Origin: Eriocheir sinensis
Taxonomy: Eukaryota > Arthropoda > Malacostraca > Decapoda > Varunidae
Assembly: GCF_024679095.1 (NCBI RefSeq)
Contig: NC_066571.1
Location: 7,580,974-7,644,973, forward strand
Length of the DNA: 64,000 nucleotides
Direction: 5' to 3'
Part shown: in pieces, positions 25,519-39,726 of the stretch
Position numbering within the stretch: position 1 is the first letter of the stretch
How the letters are laid out: the number at the start of each line of letters is the position of its first letter
Program-made: the position numbers and the translations under genes
The notes under the pieces: generated by a model
What the model was told of the DNA's origin: nothing
Seen by the model: the letters and a program-made list of their open reading frames with translations, nothing else
The model's database searches: none

Positions 25519-25930
25519 CGTGTGCGCGTGTGTGTAAGTAATAGAACTGTCTTGCGAAGGAAAAAAATCAGTACGATAGACAGAAAAAAATATTTGTTGC
25601 AACATTTTTCTTTTCTTTGAATGTAAAAACGGATGAAAAAGGGGAGGAATAAAATGAGGAGAGAAGAAAGCAAAATTGGGTGGAGGCAGAATAGGAAGAG
25701 GAGGAGGAGGAGGAGGAGGAGGATTGTATCATTTTTCCAGGAATCTGCCAACATAGAGAAAGGAAGCGAAGGAAAGAGGGAGGGATGGAGAGAAAGAAGG
25801 AGATAAGGAGAGAGGGAGGGAAAGAAGGAGATAAAGAGAGAGGGAGGGAAAGAAGGAGGTATGGAGGTAAAGATAAAGTAAGGAAACGAAGAGAAGAGCT
25901 GAAATTTGAAGGAAAAAGGGAATGAAGAAA

Positions 25931-25962
<32 letters not shown>

Positions 25963-26016
25963 TTAAGTTCCACGTATACTGTCAAATATTGAAAGTGAAA
26001 AGTTAAATCTCCTCAA

Positions 26017-26100
<84 letters not shown>
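25301..26100. repeat. Microsatellites around a polypurine stretch
   Basis: (GT)n at 25304-25332, (GA)n at about 25408-25448, (GT)n at about 25482-25516, polypurine DNA with (GGA)n at about 25697-25724, a duplicated AAAGAAGGAGATAARGAGAGAGGGAGGG-type segment near 25790-25855, and (GT)n at about 26021-26096. Confidence 0.92.
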
Positions 26101-26226
26101 TGTGTGTACCTGTCGTTGTTGTTGTTTTGTTTTTGTTTTTCATTGTTTTGTTGAATTGTTTTGTTAGGAGTCGTGTTTTTTTTCTGACGTGTAGTGTTGT
26201 GTTTGCTGTCTGTCCGTGTTTGTCCT

Positions 26227-26229
<3 letters not shown>

Positions 26230-26289
<60 letters not shown>

Positions 26290-26297
26290 TGTTGCTT

Positions 26298-26357
<60 letters not shown>
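26230..26357. repeat. Closely apposed (GT)n and (CA)n, long inverted repeat
   Basis: (GT)n at 26230-26286 and (CA)n at about 26303-26357 are complementary and separated by only about 16 bp, so the pair can form a long hairpin. Confidence 0.95.
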
Positions 26358-26360
<3 letters not shown>

Positions 26361-26449
26361 CATTGTTAACCCACGCTGATTTTTTCCGTCATTGCTTCTC
26401 TTATTTGTGTTTTTCCTCCACCAGCGATCAAATATTTCCTCCATTTTCC

Positions 26450-26930
26450 AGTGACAAAATGGAGGAAAGGAGGAAGGGGTTGGAGGGACGAAAGACAAGG
26501 GGGTAGGATTTGGAGGGAGGAAAAAGGGGAGGGGTGGAGGGAGGAAAGAGGAGTGGGGATGAGTTTGAGGGAGGAAAGCGAAGAGGAAGGGGTGGAGGGA
26601 GGCAAGAGGTGTTGGTATGGGGGAGGGAAAGGGGGGTAGGGAGGGAAGGTAATAGGGTTGGATGGCCATATTTTCTCTCTCATCCTGTTTGTTTTCTTCT
26701 TCTCTATCCTTTGCTTTTTTGCCCTCCATCTTCTTTGGTCTTTTCCTTCACATTGAAAGGCTAAAATAATTAACTTTCTTTGTCTTTCCAATTTTTTCTT
26801 TTTTCTTCTTATTAATTTTTTGTCCTCGTCCTCTTCCCCTCCTCCTCCTCCTCCTCCTCCTCCTCCTCCTCGTCTACATCTTCCTTCTCTTCCTCGTCCT
26901 CCTCCTCCCTTTCATAAACGCCATTAAATT
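26450..26930. repeat. G-rich minisatellite then polypyrimidine stretch
   Basis: GGAGGGAGGAAARRGGAGGGGT-like units through 26460-26640, then C/T-rich DNA with (CCT)n near 26838-26870. Confidence 0.8.
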
Positions 26931-26965
26931 GTGTATAGTTTCGAAAAACAGATTATTCATGTCAG

Positions 26966-27600
<635 letters not shown>

Positions 27601-27838
27601 CCCTCCCTCCCCCTCCCTCCCCCTTACGCCCTATGTATATAAATGCCTAATAAAATTCACGCTGATGACCGGAAGTTAATCTTTTCATTTTGCTGGAAAC
27701 AAACACGTTCTGTTCTGCCAGAGAGAGAGAGAGAGAGAGACGACTTTTGCATGATACCAACAAACTAACAGAAAGTGTATAAAAAGATATTAACAAGGAC
27801 AAACTAATTTACTAATAGATACGTGGCATAGAGCTAGC

Positions 27839-27870
<32 letters not shown>

Positions 27871-28140
27871 CGTCAGTAACAGAGTGAGGCTAAACAAAAC
27901 TCTATCACGGTATCGACAGAACACGAGATTAGATTAAAAAAAATAGAAACAAACAAACAAACAAAAAAAGGCAGCATCCACATACACAAAAAAAAGAATG
28001 TTATTAAAAAACTCGATTAGGAAGTAAGGAAATAAAAGAAAAATAGCAATGGATCCTGACAGCGGAGGAAATGCAGACTGTTGAAAAAGATGAAGTGGAA
28101 TTGCAACGTTAACGAAAATATCCACTCCGCTAAATATCCG
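27601..28140. other. Unique AT-rich spacer with two short (GA)n runs
   Basis: (GA)n at about 27720-27740 and 27843-27870 within A-rich unique DNA. No gene seen. Confidence 0.4.
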
Positions 28141-28690
28141 GATGTAAATTTGAATGAATGTGTGAATAGAGATAGGTTAATAATTTGATGTAGAAGTAAA
28201 TGAATGAATGAATGAGTGAATAGATAGGTTAATGAATTGACGTAGAAGTAAATGAATGAATGAATGAATGAATAGATAGGTTAATGAATTGATGTAGAAG
28301 TAAATGAATGAATGAATGAATGAATGAATAGATAGGTTAATGAATGGATGTAGAAGTAAATGAGGGGGAGTGAATAGATAGGTTAATGAATTGATGTAGA
28401 AGTGAATGAATGAATGAATGAATGTATAAATAGCTGAATAATTAGATGTAGAAATGAATGAGTGAGTAAATAAATAGCTTCATGAATCTACGTATGTCGA
28501 AATGAATGAATGATTAGATTGCTTAATTGATGTAGAAATGAATGAATGAATGAGTTAATAATAATGAATTGACGTAGAAATGAAAGGATGAATGAGTCGA
28601 TAATAATGAATTGACGTAGAAATGGATGGATGAATGAGTAAATAGCTTCAGAAATTGATAAAGAAATGAGTAAGTGAATGAGTAAACTTG
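28141..28690. repeat. ~55-65-bp minisatellite with embedded (GAAT)n
   Basis: Units contain (TGAA)n, then TAGATAGGTTAATGAATTGATGTAGAAG. About nine copies with variable numbers of GAAT occupy the block, diverging toward the right end. Confidence 0.9.
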
Positions 28691-28943
28691 CAATAAACAC
28701 TCATATTAATGAAGGGTTGGATAATGAATACTGTCGTCCGTCAGTATATATTTATCGCAATTTTACAAACCTTTATTTTTTTTTCATCTACTTATCTTTT
28801 AATCTAGTGATGCTGTCTCTTCTGTGGTTGCTGTTGCTGCTGTTTTTGCGTGTTCTGCTTCTGTTCCTGCTGCTGCTAATACTAATACTACTAACATTAA
28901 AATTAACACTACCTTCACATTTTCTCGTTTTCTGTTGTTTCAG
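28691..28943. other. Intergenic or intronic sequence ending in a strong acceptor-like site
   Basis: T-rich DNA with TGCTGCTGC and ACTAATACTA runs, ending in TTTTCTGTTGTTTCAG at 28943, a good match to a splice acceptor. Confidence 0.35.
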
Positions 28944-29330
28944 GAATGAGAGTGGCAGAAATAGCAAATAAAGAAAGGAAACATAACCTCGCCCCGTAAC
29001 AAGAAGCAGTATTAACAGTGCAACCATAAGTGCCAGCGAAACAGTGCCAACATAACAGTGCCTTGTCTCTTTCCCGCTCCACCCACCTTGCCAAATTGCC
29101 GTACTCAGCCTGTAACATTTACCGATTTCCGACCCAAAAACTATCTCCTGGGCCCCAATAACGAGATGTGTTTGTAGTTATCGTTAAAATAGTTAAATGC
29201 TGATGTTTCTTGGCGATAGTTACACGTCAGAAACCGGTCAACACTATGCTCTGAGTACGACTATCTGGCAAGGGTGCGCTCTCCGCCTCGTCGTCCCGCA
29301 GTCGTCAACCGCGGCAGCTTATGGATCAAG
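28944..29330 (+). other. Candidate 5' exon ending M-D-Q before a consensus donor
   Basis: ATGGATCAAG (29321-29330) is followed directly by GTAAGTG, a near-perfect donor. Upstream, a strong acceptor-like CAG ends at 28943, so an exon of up to 387 nt is possible, mostly untranslated. The sequence is balanced and lacks microsatellites. Against it, only three or so codons are implied, the base at -3 is C and no downstream exon could be joined. The product cannot be guessed. Confidence 0.3.
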
Positions 29331-29545
29331 GTAAGTGTTGTGGTTATTTTTGTTGTGGTTATTATTATCTCCGCCGACAAAGGAGAGGAGGATCTGCTTT
29401 CAGTGTATTTGCCTTGTCTATGTTTTTTGTGTCGGTCTGTCTGTTAGCAGGATTACGGAATGCCGGTTTAAATACGGTCACTCAATTCACACGAGATCAT
29501 CCTTACGTGAACATCTCAAAGTGATTAAATTTTGAGGAACATAAA
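29331..29545. other. Unique sequence after the candidate donor
   Basis: Mixed sequence. An open frame runs through the donor to 29524 but shows no domain. Confidence 0.3.
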
Positions 29546-29745
29546 AAGACTGAATGTTGGCGATTTTAAGACATATGGGAAAAGCTGACTTACTACTTAA
29601 CTTACTTACTAAAAAAATGAATGATTGTGATTTTGAGACATCCGGGAAAAGCTGAATTACTACTTAACTTCCTTACTAGAAAAAAAAAACCTGAATGATT
29701 GTGATTTTGAGACATCCGGAAAAACTGACTTACTAACTGGTGGCG
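29546..29745. repeat. Three-copy ~70-bp tandem repeat
   Basis: GATTTT(G/A)AGACAT(C/A) starts at 29562, 29629 and 29703, each followed by GGAAAA(G)CTGA and TTACTACTTAACTT or its remnant. Spacings are 67 and 74 bp. Confidence 0.9.
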
Positions 29746-30022
29746 GATTAATGATGAAAACTGAATGTGTCGAGAAAGAACGTATGAGAGAGGTGCCGAT
29801 ACGAAGGCGAAAACATCCTCCCGCCACACACCAGACCACCTGACCAGACCAGACCCTCTTGCTTCTGGAGGAAAAAGAGACGTTACAAAGAAAACTTAAT
29901 AATTGAAAGGAAAATTAATATATCACTGTTTTTCTTCCCTTCCTTGTTATCTTAATTTCTTTCTTCCTTTCTTCCACATTTTTCCAGCGTTTTCTCTCTT
30001 CTGTCTTTACTTTTCTCTTGCT

Positions 30023-30163
30023 TTTTTTTTACATCAAAGAAAACCGCTCAAGGGAAACGAAAAGAGTGCCAAAAAAAAAAAAAGCCCGCTACTCGCCGCT
30101 CCCATAAAAGATAAAAGTAAAGAGTAGGCAAAAGAGTAGTCAATTTCGGGTGGAGAGGTGTCT
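30023..30163 (-). mobile_element. Poly(A)-tailed SINE-like repeat copy
   Basis: T-run, ACATCAAAGAAAACCGCTCA, AAAAAGCCCGCTACTCGCC, GTCAATTTCGGGTGGAGAGG, in the same order as at 12086-12223. Confidence 0.8.
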
Positions 30164-31085
30164 CTATTTTAGTTCCATTCTCTTTTCCTTTATTTCATTC
30201 GTTTTTCATTTTTTTTGAATCTTTTACATATCTATCTTTTATATATCTATTTCTTATCTATTTCTTTTCCATTATCTTTTCCTTTATTTCATTCGTCTCT
30301 CACTTTTTTCAATCTTTTACATATCTATCTTTTATATATCTATTTCTATCTCTATCTATTTGTATTTCTGTCTATCTAAAGGTGCGACTGATTGATGAAG
30401 CTCTAGGAAAGCCTCGCTCTGCTCAGTAACCCTCCTCCATTCTTTGTTCCCTTCCCTTTCTCTCCCTCTTCCTCCTTCTATCCCTCTGTCCCTCTCTTCG
30501 CTCTCACCCTTTCTTCCTTCTTCCTGTCCCTGCCTCCTTTTCCGGTCCTTGCTCCATCTCTGTGTCTCTCGTTCTCTCCCTCACTTCCTTCTTCCGTTTT
30601 CTCGTCTCTTCCTGCTTTTCCATTCCTTGCTCCCTCTCCCTCTGCCCCTCGCTTCCTCTCCAGTATTACCCCTTCTTCCTTCTTTCCGTCTCTTCCCCCA
30701 TTTCCGTTCCTTTCTCCCTCTCTCTCTCTCTCCCTCTGTTCCTTGCTTCCTCCCCGCTCTCACCCCTTCGTCCTCCTTCCCGTCCGTGCCCGCCTCTCAG
30801 TGTCCTAAATATATGTATACGAACGTCACCGCCAAGACTGAATAGGTCCCGACAGCCTCTAAGTCAAGGGACGCCAGGCTTTAATAACCTCCCCCCCCCC
30901 ATCACCACCCCTTCACTCCTTCCCATTAGCTTTGTCCCCTTCTTCCTCCTCCTTCCCAGTAGCTATTAACCTTTCCTCTCCTCTCTACCGTAACGTTCTA
31001 CCTCTACTCTCTAATTTTCTCCCATTTCCTTAAGTTACTATGCCTTTTGTCTCTCTATCTATCTCTTATCTATCTATCTTTTCCT
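30164..31085. other. C/T-rich DNA with a short unique block
   Basis: Repeated CTTTTACATATCTATCTTTTATATATC segments occur near 30220 and 30315, then polypyrimidine DNA at 30430-30790, then a unique block at 30795-30890. Frames here are compositional. Confidence 0.5.
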
Positions 31086-31089
31086 CAAC

Positions 31090-31298
31090 ATTCTCTCTCT
31101 GCCATAATGTAAAGGACCCCAAAAATAACTCTACGGTAGAAGCCATCCGTATTTCACTATGAGTATTTCCTCCGTAGGTTCTCTTTCGTTTATCCATTTT
31201 ATTTGTATTCTTCAGCCTTCCTACTGCGCCATAATGTAAGGTGAAAAAACTCTACGGTAGCAGCCATTCGTATTTCACTAACTGAGTATATTGTCAGT

Positions 31299-31368
<70 letters not shown>
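31090..31368. repeat. Two-copy ~118-bp repeat followed by (TC)n
   Basis: GCCATAATGTAA(A)GG, AACTCTACGGTAG(A/C)AGCCAT, CGTATTTCACTA and GTAGGT(T)CTCT recur in order from about 31102 and 31220. (TC)n follows at about 31301-31368. Confidence 0.88.
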
Positions 31369-31370
<2 letters not shown>

Positions 31371-32010
31371 TTTCATATTTTCTGCCTCCTCCTGCCCCCC
31401 CTCCTACGTTCACCCCTACCTCAACCCTCCCTCTCTTTCCCGCACTCATTAACACACCTAATTCCCACCTTCATTCCCTCACAACAATTCCCATTCTAAA
31501 TTCCCATCCTTTATTCCAACCCTAAATTCCCACTCTCATTCCCACACTCATTACCTTTCCATCCATTCTTTACCCCTCCTCTTCGATTTCCCTTTTAACT
31601 TTCTCCCCCTTACCTCCTCTTCACCTCAGCTGCCATCACTTCCCTCATTATATTCTTTTCACTCAATCTATCAACCTATTAACGCCTGTCCCCTCCCCTC
31701 CCTCTCTCTCTTTTTCTTCCTACCTCAGTGTTTCCTCCCCCTCCCCTCCTCCCTCTCCTTAGCTTCCACACTTAACCTTATTAATATGCTGGTTCTTCTC
31801 TGATAACTGTTATGTCCCCTTCCCCTTCTTTCCTTTTTTTTCTTCGTTTTTTTGTAGCTAACTTCTCCCCTCTCCTTTCCCATTTTTCCAACGTGCATTT
31901 TTTTTCCATTGTGTCTCCCTCGCTTTCCCATTTTCTCACCCTCTCCCTTCTCCTCAACTTCTTCCTCTTCCTCTCTCTCTCTCTTTCCCTCTCCCTTCCC
32001 TTCATTAGCT
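31369..32010. repeat. Polypyrimidine stretch
   Basis: C/T-rich DNA with TTCCCA(C/T) motifs and no coding evidence. Confidence 0.65.
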
Positions 32011-32280
32011 TTTGTACTTTGTTGCTGTCGGGGGTGGAGTGAATGTCGAGGTGGTGGTGGTGGTGGCGGTTGTGGTGGTGGTGAAGGCGGTCCTACGTAC
32101 ATGCAAACATACATTGATACATTCCTACAGCCATTTTTGTTGCTATTTTCTGTATTATTTAGTAACTTTTTTTTATATATTCGTTGCACTATGAAGCCAG
32201 GCGTCGCGTGCTGCGGAAACATTTTAAAACAGTTTCATTTTTCATCACAACTCCGTCCCGTCCTCTTTGTTTGCCGCGCC

Positions 32281-32331
<51 letters not shown>

Positions 32332-32385
32332 GCTGCTCGTTTGGGCGTCCTACCTGTCAGTCAGTGCCGCGGGATTGTTTTTTGT

Positions 32386-32427
<42 letters not shown>

Positions 32428-32430
32428 TTT
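32011..32430. other. Unique spacer with (GGT)n, (GA)n and (GT)n
   Basis: (GGT)n near 32051-32083, (GA)n at about 32284-32329 and (GT)n at about 32390-32426. No gene. Confidence 0.6.
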
Positions 32431-32709
32431 TCTTTGTGTTGGTTTGTTTCGTGTTTTGTTTGTTAATAGACCATGCTACCTCCCTCCCCCTTCTTTCCCT
32501 TCCCTTCCTTCCTTCCTTTCTTCCTCCCTTTTCTGCTGTTTAGTATCTTGATCCCTTTCTGTTTTCCCTTTTTACCTCCTTTGTGTGTGGCATGAGTGGA
32601 AGGGGAGGAGGGAGGGAGGGCTTTCGTATGGGGAAGGGAATGCGATGGGAGGAGGAGGAAGAATAAAAGGAATAAAAGGAGGAGGAGGAGGAGGAGGTTA
32701 CCTGGTGAG

Positions 32710-32764
<55 letters not shown>

Positions 32765-32976
32765 GACGTTTTTATTCCTTATGTTTGTCTGTCTCACCGC
32801 CTGTCTGCCCGTCTGCCTGTGTCTGTATGCAATGCTTGTATGCACGTGCACTTCCAGAAATATTCCTAAATGTCAGGAAAATGAAAAATGTTCGAATAGA
32901 TTCTGATAAATATTTTCAGACAACAATACGAGATTTTTTTTTTTTACTTCCCGGCTAACTAGATTTGGGATTAGCT

Positions 32977-33037
<61 letters not shown>

Positions 33038-33449
33038 CACGCTCGTATCTACACACACCCGTTAAACTCTCAATTCTGTAAGCAATTTCTCTAATAATTG
33101 GATCTCTCTGGGATTTGCGACTTTACAAAACCAATAAATGTTTCCAGGAAGCGTATTTTCACGTGGCTTAAGGAGACGAGGAAGGGAAGAGGAGATAAGC
33201 AGGAAGAGAAGGGAAGAAAGAAGGGGAAGAAGAAGGGGAGAGAGAGGGACAGGAAGGACAAACAGAGGGAGGAAAGCATTGACGGAAGGACGAAGGAGAG
33301 AGGAGGAGCAGGAGGAGGAGGAGGGACAAATAGAGGGAAGGGAAAAAATGATGGAGAGAGGAAGGAGAGAATGAGGGAAGGAGGGAAAGCAATCTAAACT
33401 GAATGGTGTTGACAAAAGAATTCGTCTTGGAGCTGCCAGATTGAAGGTA

Positions 33450-33514
<65 letters not shown>

Positions 33515-33545
33515 TGTGTGTGTGTGCGTGTGTTCGTGCGTGCTC
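32431..33545. repeat. Microsatellites and purine-rich stretches
   Basis: (GGA)n near 32677-32697, (GT)n at about 32715-32762, (CA)n at about 32981-33033, polypurine DNA at 33170-33395 and (GT)n at about 33451-33535. Spacers show no gene. Confidence 0.9.
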
Positions 33546-33813
33546 TTTGCTTCGTCTATTATTATTTTAACTGCTTATTACCCGGTTAGCATTTTCACTT
33601 TTTTTTTTATCGATTCGTGTTTACCTCATTAACCTTCTTGTTCATATCTCATAACCTTTTTTTTTCTTTACTTTTTTCCCTCTTTGATTGATGGAGTTAT
33701 GTTTCTTCTCCTCATATATATATTTTTTTCTTTTTCCCATCTCCTCTTGACATCGTTTCCATCTTATTTCCCTGCCATGTTATTTTTCCTTCCTTTAATT
33801 ATTTTTATATTCA

Positions 33814-33884
33814 TTTTTTTTACAGCAGAGGAGTCCGTTCAAGGGCATAAAAAAGAAAACGATGTGAAAAACAGCCCGCTACTT
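33814..33884 (-). mobile_element. Poly(A)-tailed SINE-like repeat, truncated copy
   Basis: T-run, ACAGCAGAGGAGTCCGTTCA, AGGGCATAAAAAAGAAAACG, CAGCCCGCTACT. It lacks the GGTGTC-side half. Confidence 0.78.
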
Positions 33885-35270
<1,386 letters not shown>

Positions 35271-35272
35271 AG

Positions 35273-35444
35273 CAGCGGCAGGGCGTAATGAAAGCCCTTC
35301 AGAGCCCCGACACGGCCTTTAAGGAGAGAGCGTGCGAACGTACCCTTGCCGAGATGCGACCGACTGACGCAGCCGACGCGAGGCAGCCAGCACGACACAT
35401 CCCGGATTATGGCTCTCGACAGCTCATTATGGCGCTGACAATGG
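35273..35444 (+). other. Candidate internal exon of unknown gene
   Basis: A CpG-containing, balanced 172-bp island sits between polypyrimidine DNA and (GGT)n. It is bounded by CTGGCTCTCCACAG on the left and GTATGT on the right. One frame is open throughout (QRQGVMKALQSPD ... RQLIMALTM) and fits a phase-1 exit. I recognise no domain. The polypyrimidine flank would supply an acceptor by chance, so this could be a conserved non-coding element or a non-coding exon instead. Confidence 0.3.
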
Positions 35445-35784
35445 GTATGTTGTTGAGGCTATGTTTTAAGGGAATATGGAATGTGTTGTGGTGGTAGTGG
35501 TGGTGGTTGTGGTTGTGGTGGTGGTGATGAGGAGGAATAAGATAAGACAGAGAAGAAAAGGGAGTGCATGTAAGGGAATGTTAGGGAAGACTTGGAAAGG
35601 AATAGGGTGTTGGAAGCGAGGAAAAGGAAAGGAAATACATACAGAAGGAGGATAGGAGAGAGAGGAAGTAGGAGGAGGAGGAGGAGGAAGGAGAGAAATG
35701 AGATATGAGTGTTTCGTGTTTATGTTACTGTATGTCATGTGCCTCTGTGCGTGCGTGCGTGAGAGAGAGAGAGAGTAATCAAAG

Positions 35785-35834
<50 letters not shown>

Positions 35835-36000
35835 ATACAACACAGCGCAACACAACGCAACACAAACGTTCGCTCCCGCCACAGAAAGAGAGATGTTGGT
35901 TTCACTTTTGAGGGCTTTCGGTTTTCGGTTTTCCACTTTTGTTTTGGTATTTATTCGCGCGTTTTTTCCACTTTGTCTCCTTTTATAATAGGAAATTGCG
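35445..36000. other. (GGT)n, purine-rich, (CA)n and unique spacer
   Basis: (GGT)n near 35489-35528, purine-rich DNA to 35700, (CA)n at about 35788-35828, then unique sequence. No gene. Confidence 0.55.
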
Positions 36001-36230
36001 GACCTTTGTAGGCGATGATTCGAGTTCTATTTGTTTCCCTTCTGTCTGTGTTTGCGCCTTCCACCCTCGGTCTGATCACGTGGAGGGCTCGTGATCGCCT
36101 GCCAACACCCACACAGCAGGAACTTTTTGAGCTCTTAAAACCGATCCATGGTCACGACTGGCACCTCCCCCCCCCATCCCATCCTCTTCGCTCAAGGCCC
36201 CGGGGACGGTATTAACTTTTCCTGTCATCT
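36001..36230. other. Unique block, possibly the body of a tRNA-derived element
   Basis: Balanced sequence with an open frame at 36015-36215 that has a hydrophobic start (MIRVLFVSLLSVFAPSTLG). That frame ends quickly, has a poly-C tract and lies next to a tRNA-like segment, so I do not call it a gene. Confidence 0.25.
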
Positions 36231-36296
36231 AGAATCTCATTAGCCTAGTCCGCCAGGTAGCAGTAAAAGGCGTTATCCACTGCACCACGGAGCTGT
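36231..36296 (-). mobile_element. Degenerate tRNA-like segment, possible SINE head
   Basis: On the minus strand this reads GCTCCGTGGTGCAGTGGATAACGCC, resembling a tRNA 5' end and D-arm with an internal A-box promoter. The B-box side is weak (AGATTCTAGAT) and no full cloverleaf is evident, so it is not a functional tRNA. Confidence 0.35.
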
Positions 36297-36362
36297 ATGT
36301 TGAAATTAAAGTGGCGACATTACATCGTTTTTTTTTTCTCACACTCCATCTCTCCTATGTAT

Positions 36363-37510
<1,148 letters not shown>

Positions 37511-37739
37511 CCTCAATGTAATCTTCGCTACAACTCAACGTAAACAGAAGTACTTAAGCGTGGTAGTTCAAAGTTTCTAAGGACACTCGTTTGCAGGCTT
37601 AAAACAGCTTAATTATATCTGTGAGCTCCTGAGAATTGTTCGTGATGTGAACTTTAATCGTCTGAAGTTTCTATGCCTAAGCTGAGGTATCTGTGAGATG
37701 TGATGGGCCTTGGAGCTGGCAAAGGGAAGGGAAAAGAAG
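37511..37739. other. Unique intergenic sequence
   Basis: Balanced sequence with no recognised gene or repeat. Confidence 0.35.
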
Positions 37740-38190
37740 GGATGATTACATAAGAACATAAGAAGATAAGTAGTCTGCAGGAGGTCGGTAGGCCTATGCA
37801 AGGGGGCTCCTTTGAACCTAACCACATCTACTAACATCAATATCCATAAATTTATCTTGTCATTTTTTTTTTAATATATCTATAGTATTATCACTCGCCA
37901 CATGACTGCCAAGCCTGCTCCACTCACCTACTACTCTGTTGGTTAACCAGTTCTCGCCTATGTCCTTGTTGAATCTGAATTTATCCAATTTAAACTCATT
38001 ACTGCCTGCCCAACCAGGCTTTCATACCATCAGAACCTAAATGATATCACCTTATTAAAGTCCTTCATCCATTTATAAAGTTGGACCAAGTCTCCTCGCA
38101 CCTCTTTTGACAGTGCAAGTTCAATTGTTTAAGTCTTTCCTCATATGGCAATTTTCTTAACCCGTGAATCATATTAGAAGGGAAATTAAA
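37740..38190 (-). mobile_element. Degenerate CR1/L2-like LINE 3' end
   Basis: On the minus strand the translation shows LRKLPYEERLKQLNL, then after a frameshift RGDLVQLYKWMKDFNKV, then further on RVVGEWSRLGSHV, and a short tail ending TTATGTTCTTATGT. These match the usual order at the C-terminus of LINE ORF2 proteins common in decapod genomes (YEERLK..LNL, RGDLI..YK, VVxxWNxL) and the short terminal repeats of CR1-type elements. Frameshifts and stops show that it is dead and 5' truncated. Confidence 0.75.
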
Positions 38191-38460
38191 AAAAGGGACG
38201 TTAATGATGAAAGGAACGAGAAGGGAAGAGATGTGGAAGGTCACGGAAAGGAAGGAAAAGGAAAGGAAGGGAAGGAAATGAAGCAGAAGAGAGAGGAAAG
38301 GAAGAGAAGGGTATGAATGAGAAGCGAAAGGTAGATATGGAAAGGGAAGGGAACGGAAAAGAAGAGAAGAAAATGCAGTAGAAGAGAAGAGAAGAGAAGG
38401 GAAGGGAAGGGAGGGGAGGGGAAAGGAAGACTGAGGAATGGAAGTAAAAAAAAAAAAAGG
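38191..38460. repeat. Polypurine stretch
   Basis: GGAAGGGAAG and AGAAGAGAAG motifs through 38210-38430, then an A-run. It begins where the LINE fragment ends. Confidence 0.8.
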
Positions 38461-38692
38461 AAAACGTTATGCGTGGAGAGAGAGAGAGAGAAAACAAGAC
38501 TCAGATCACGTGACACAGAGGACGCAGCGGTCACACGTTCGCCCCGGAAGAAGGGAGTCAAGGAGTCGAGAAGTCAAAAAGTTAAGGAGACGGAACGAGC
38601 GAGAGGGGAAAGCTTCGTGTTGACCCGTGCGTGAGACGACCTTCTGTCACCTGTCTGTCCCGCCGTCAGTCCGTCCCTTCATGCGTGTCACC
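38461..38692. other. Unique CpG-containing sequence
   Basis: Balanced sequence with several CpGs. No splice-paired frame was found. Confidence 0.3.
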
Positions 38693-38810
38693 TGGAGGAG
38701 GAGGAGGAGGAGGAGGAGGAAGAGGAGGAGGAGGCAACTGGTGTCATCAGGTTGCATCTCGGAAGTTTCGGTTTGCCGCGGGAGAGTCGGTCGAGGGAAG
38801 CTTGTTGTTG

Positions 38811-38842
<32 letters not shown>

Positions 38843-39010
38843 GGTGGTGGTGTTGTTGTTGGTGTTGTTGTTGGTGGTGGTGGTTAAGTTTTTTCTTCTT
38901 TCTTTTTCCTTTCTTCTTCTTCTTCTTCTTCTTCTTCTTCCTTTTTCTTCTTCTTTTTCTTCTTCTTCTCCTTCTTCTTTTTCTTTTTCTTCATTTTCTT
39001 TCGTATACCA
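38693..39010. repeat. (GGA)n, (GTT)n/(GGT)n and (TTC)n cluster
   Basis: (GGA)n at about 38695-38733, (GTT)n at about 38803-38827, (GGT)n/(GTT)n to 38885, and (TTC)n at about 38912-38995. Poly-Cys, poly-Trp and poly-Val frames are artefacts. Confidence 0.96.
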
Positions 39011-39290
39011 GTTTCTCTCCTGGTCTCACGTCGCTTTTTATTCCCTCTCAAATTCATATCCATTATTTTTTGTCAAGTTAAAGAAGAAAAAAATGCTTAT
39101 CAGTCCTGAGGCGTGTTGCAAAAATGGTCCTTGTTCTATTAATAAAACTCTCAGGTATTAAATTACTTCGTCTCTTTATTTAATTACCTTGAGCCCTAAT
39201 TACGTGCCCTTCAGTGTAAGCAGAGTGTTCAGTGTTCGGTGTTTCCCCTCCGTCCGTCCCTCCGTCAGTCAGCTGGTTTGTTTGTGTTCA
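39011..39290. other. Unique AT-rich sequence
   Basis: No supported gene. Confidence 0.35.
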
Positions 39291-39474
<184 letters not shown>

Positions 39475-39726
39475 CTTCATTGCCTCACTTCTACCCCGCT
39501 AACACGCTTCCTCTTCCTCTTCTTCCTGCTCATCCTCACTTCAGTACTCACCATCTCTCCACTTCTCCTCCTAACTCCTCTTCCTACCGCTTCCACGCCG
39601 CCCATACCTTCATCACTGCACCTGTAACGATTCCAACACGCCTTTTCATCCTCCTCCTCCCCCTTCTCCTCGTTTAAAGTAAGTAAGTAGCGGGTTTTTT
39701 TTTTCTTTATTTTTTTTTACCCCCTT

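Noticed and set aside
28141..28690. CRISPR-like array of regularly spaced repeats
   Set aside because: Repeats and 'spacers' are all related (GAAT)n-based sequence, there are no unique spacers or cas genes, and the genome is eukaryotic.
36015..36215. Small secreted-protein frame with hydrophobic N-terminus
   Set aside because: Short, contains a poly-C artefact, lies in a tRNA-derived-looking element and has no family resemblance.
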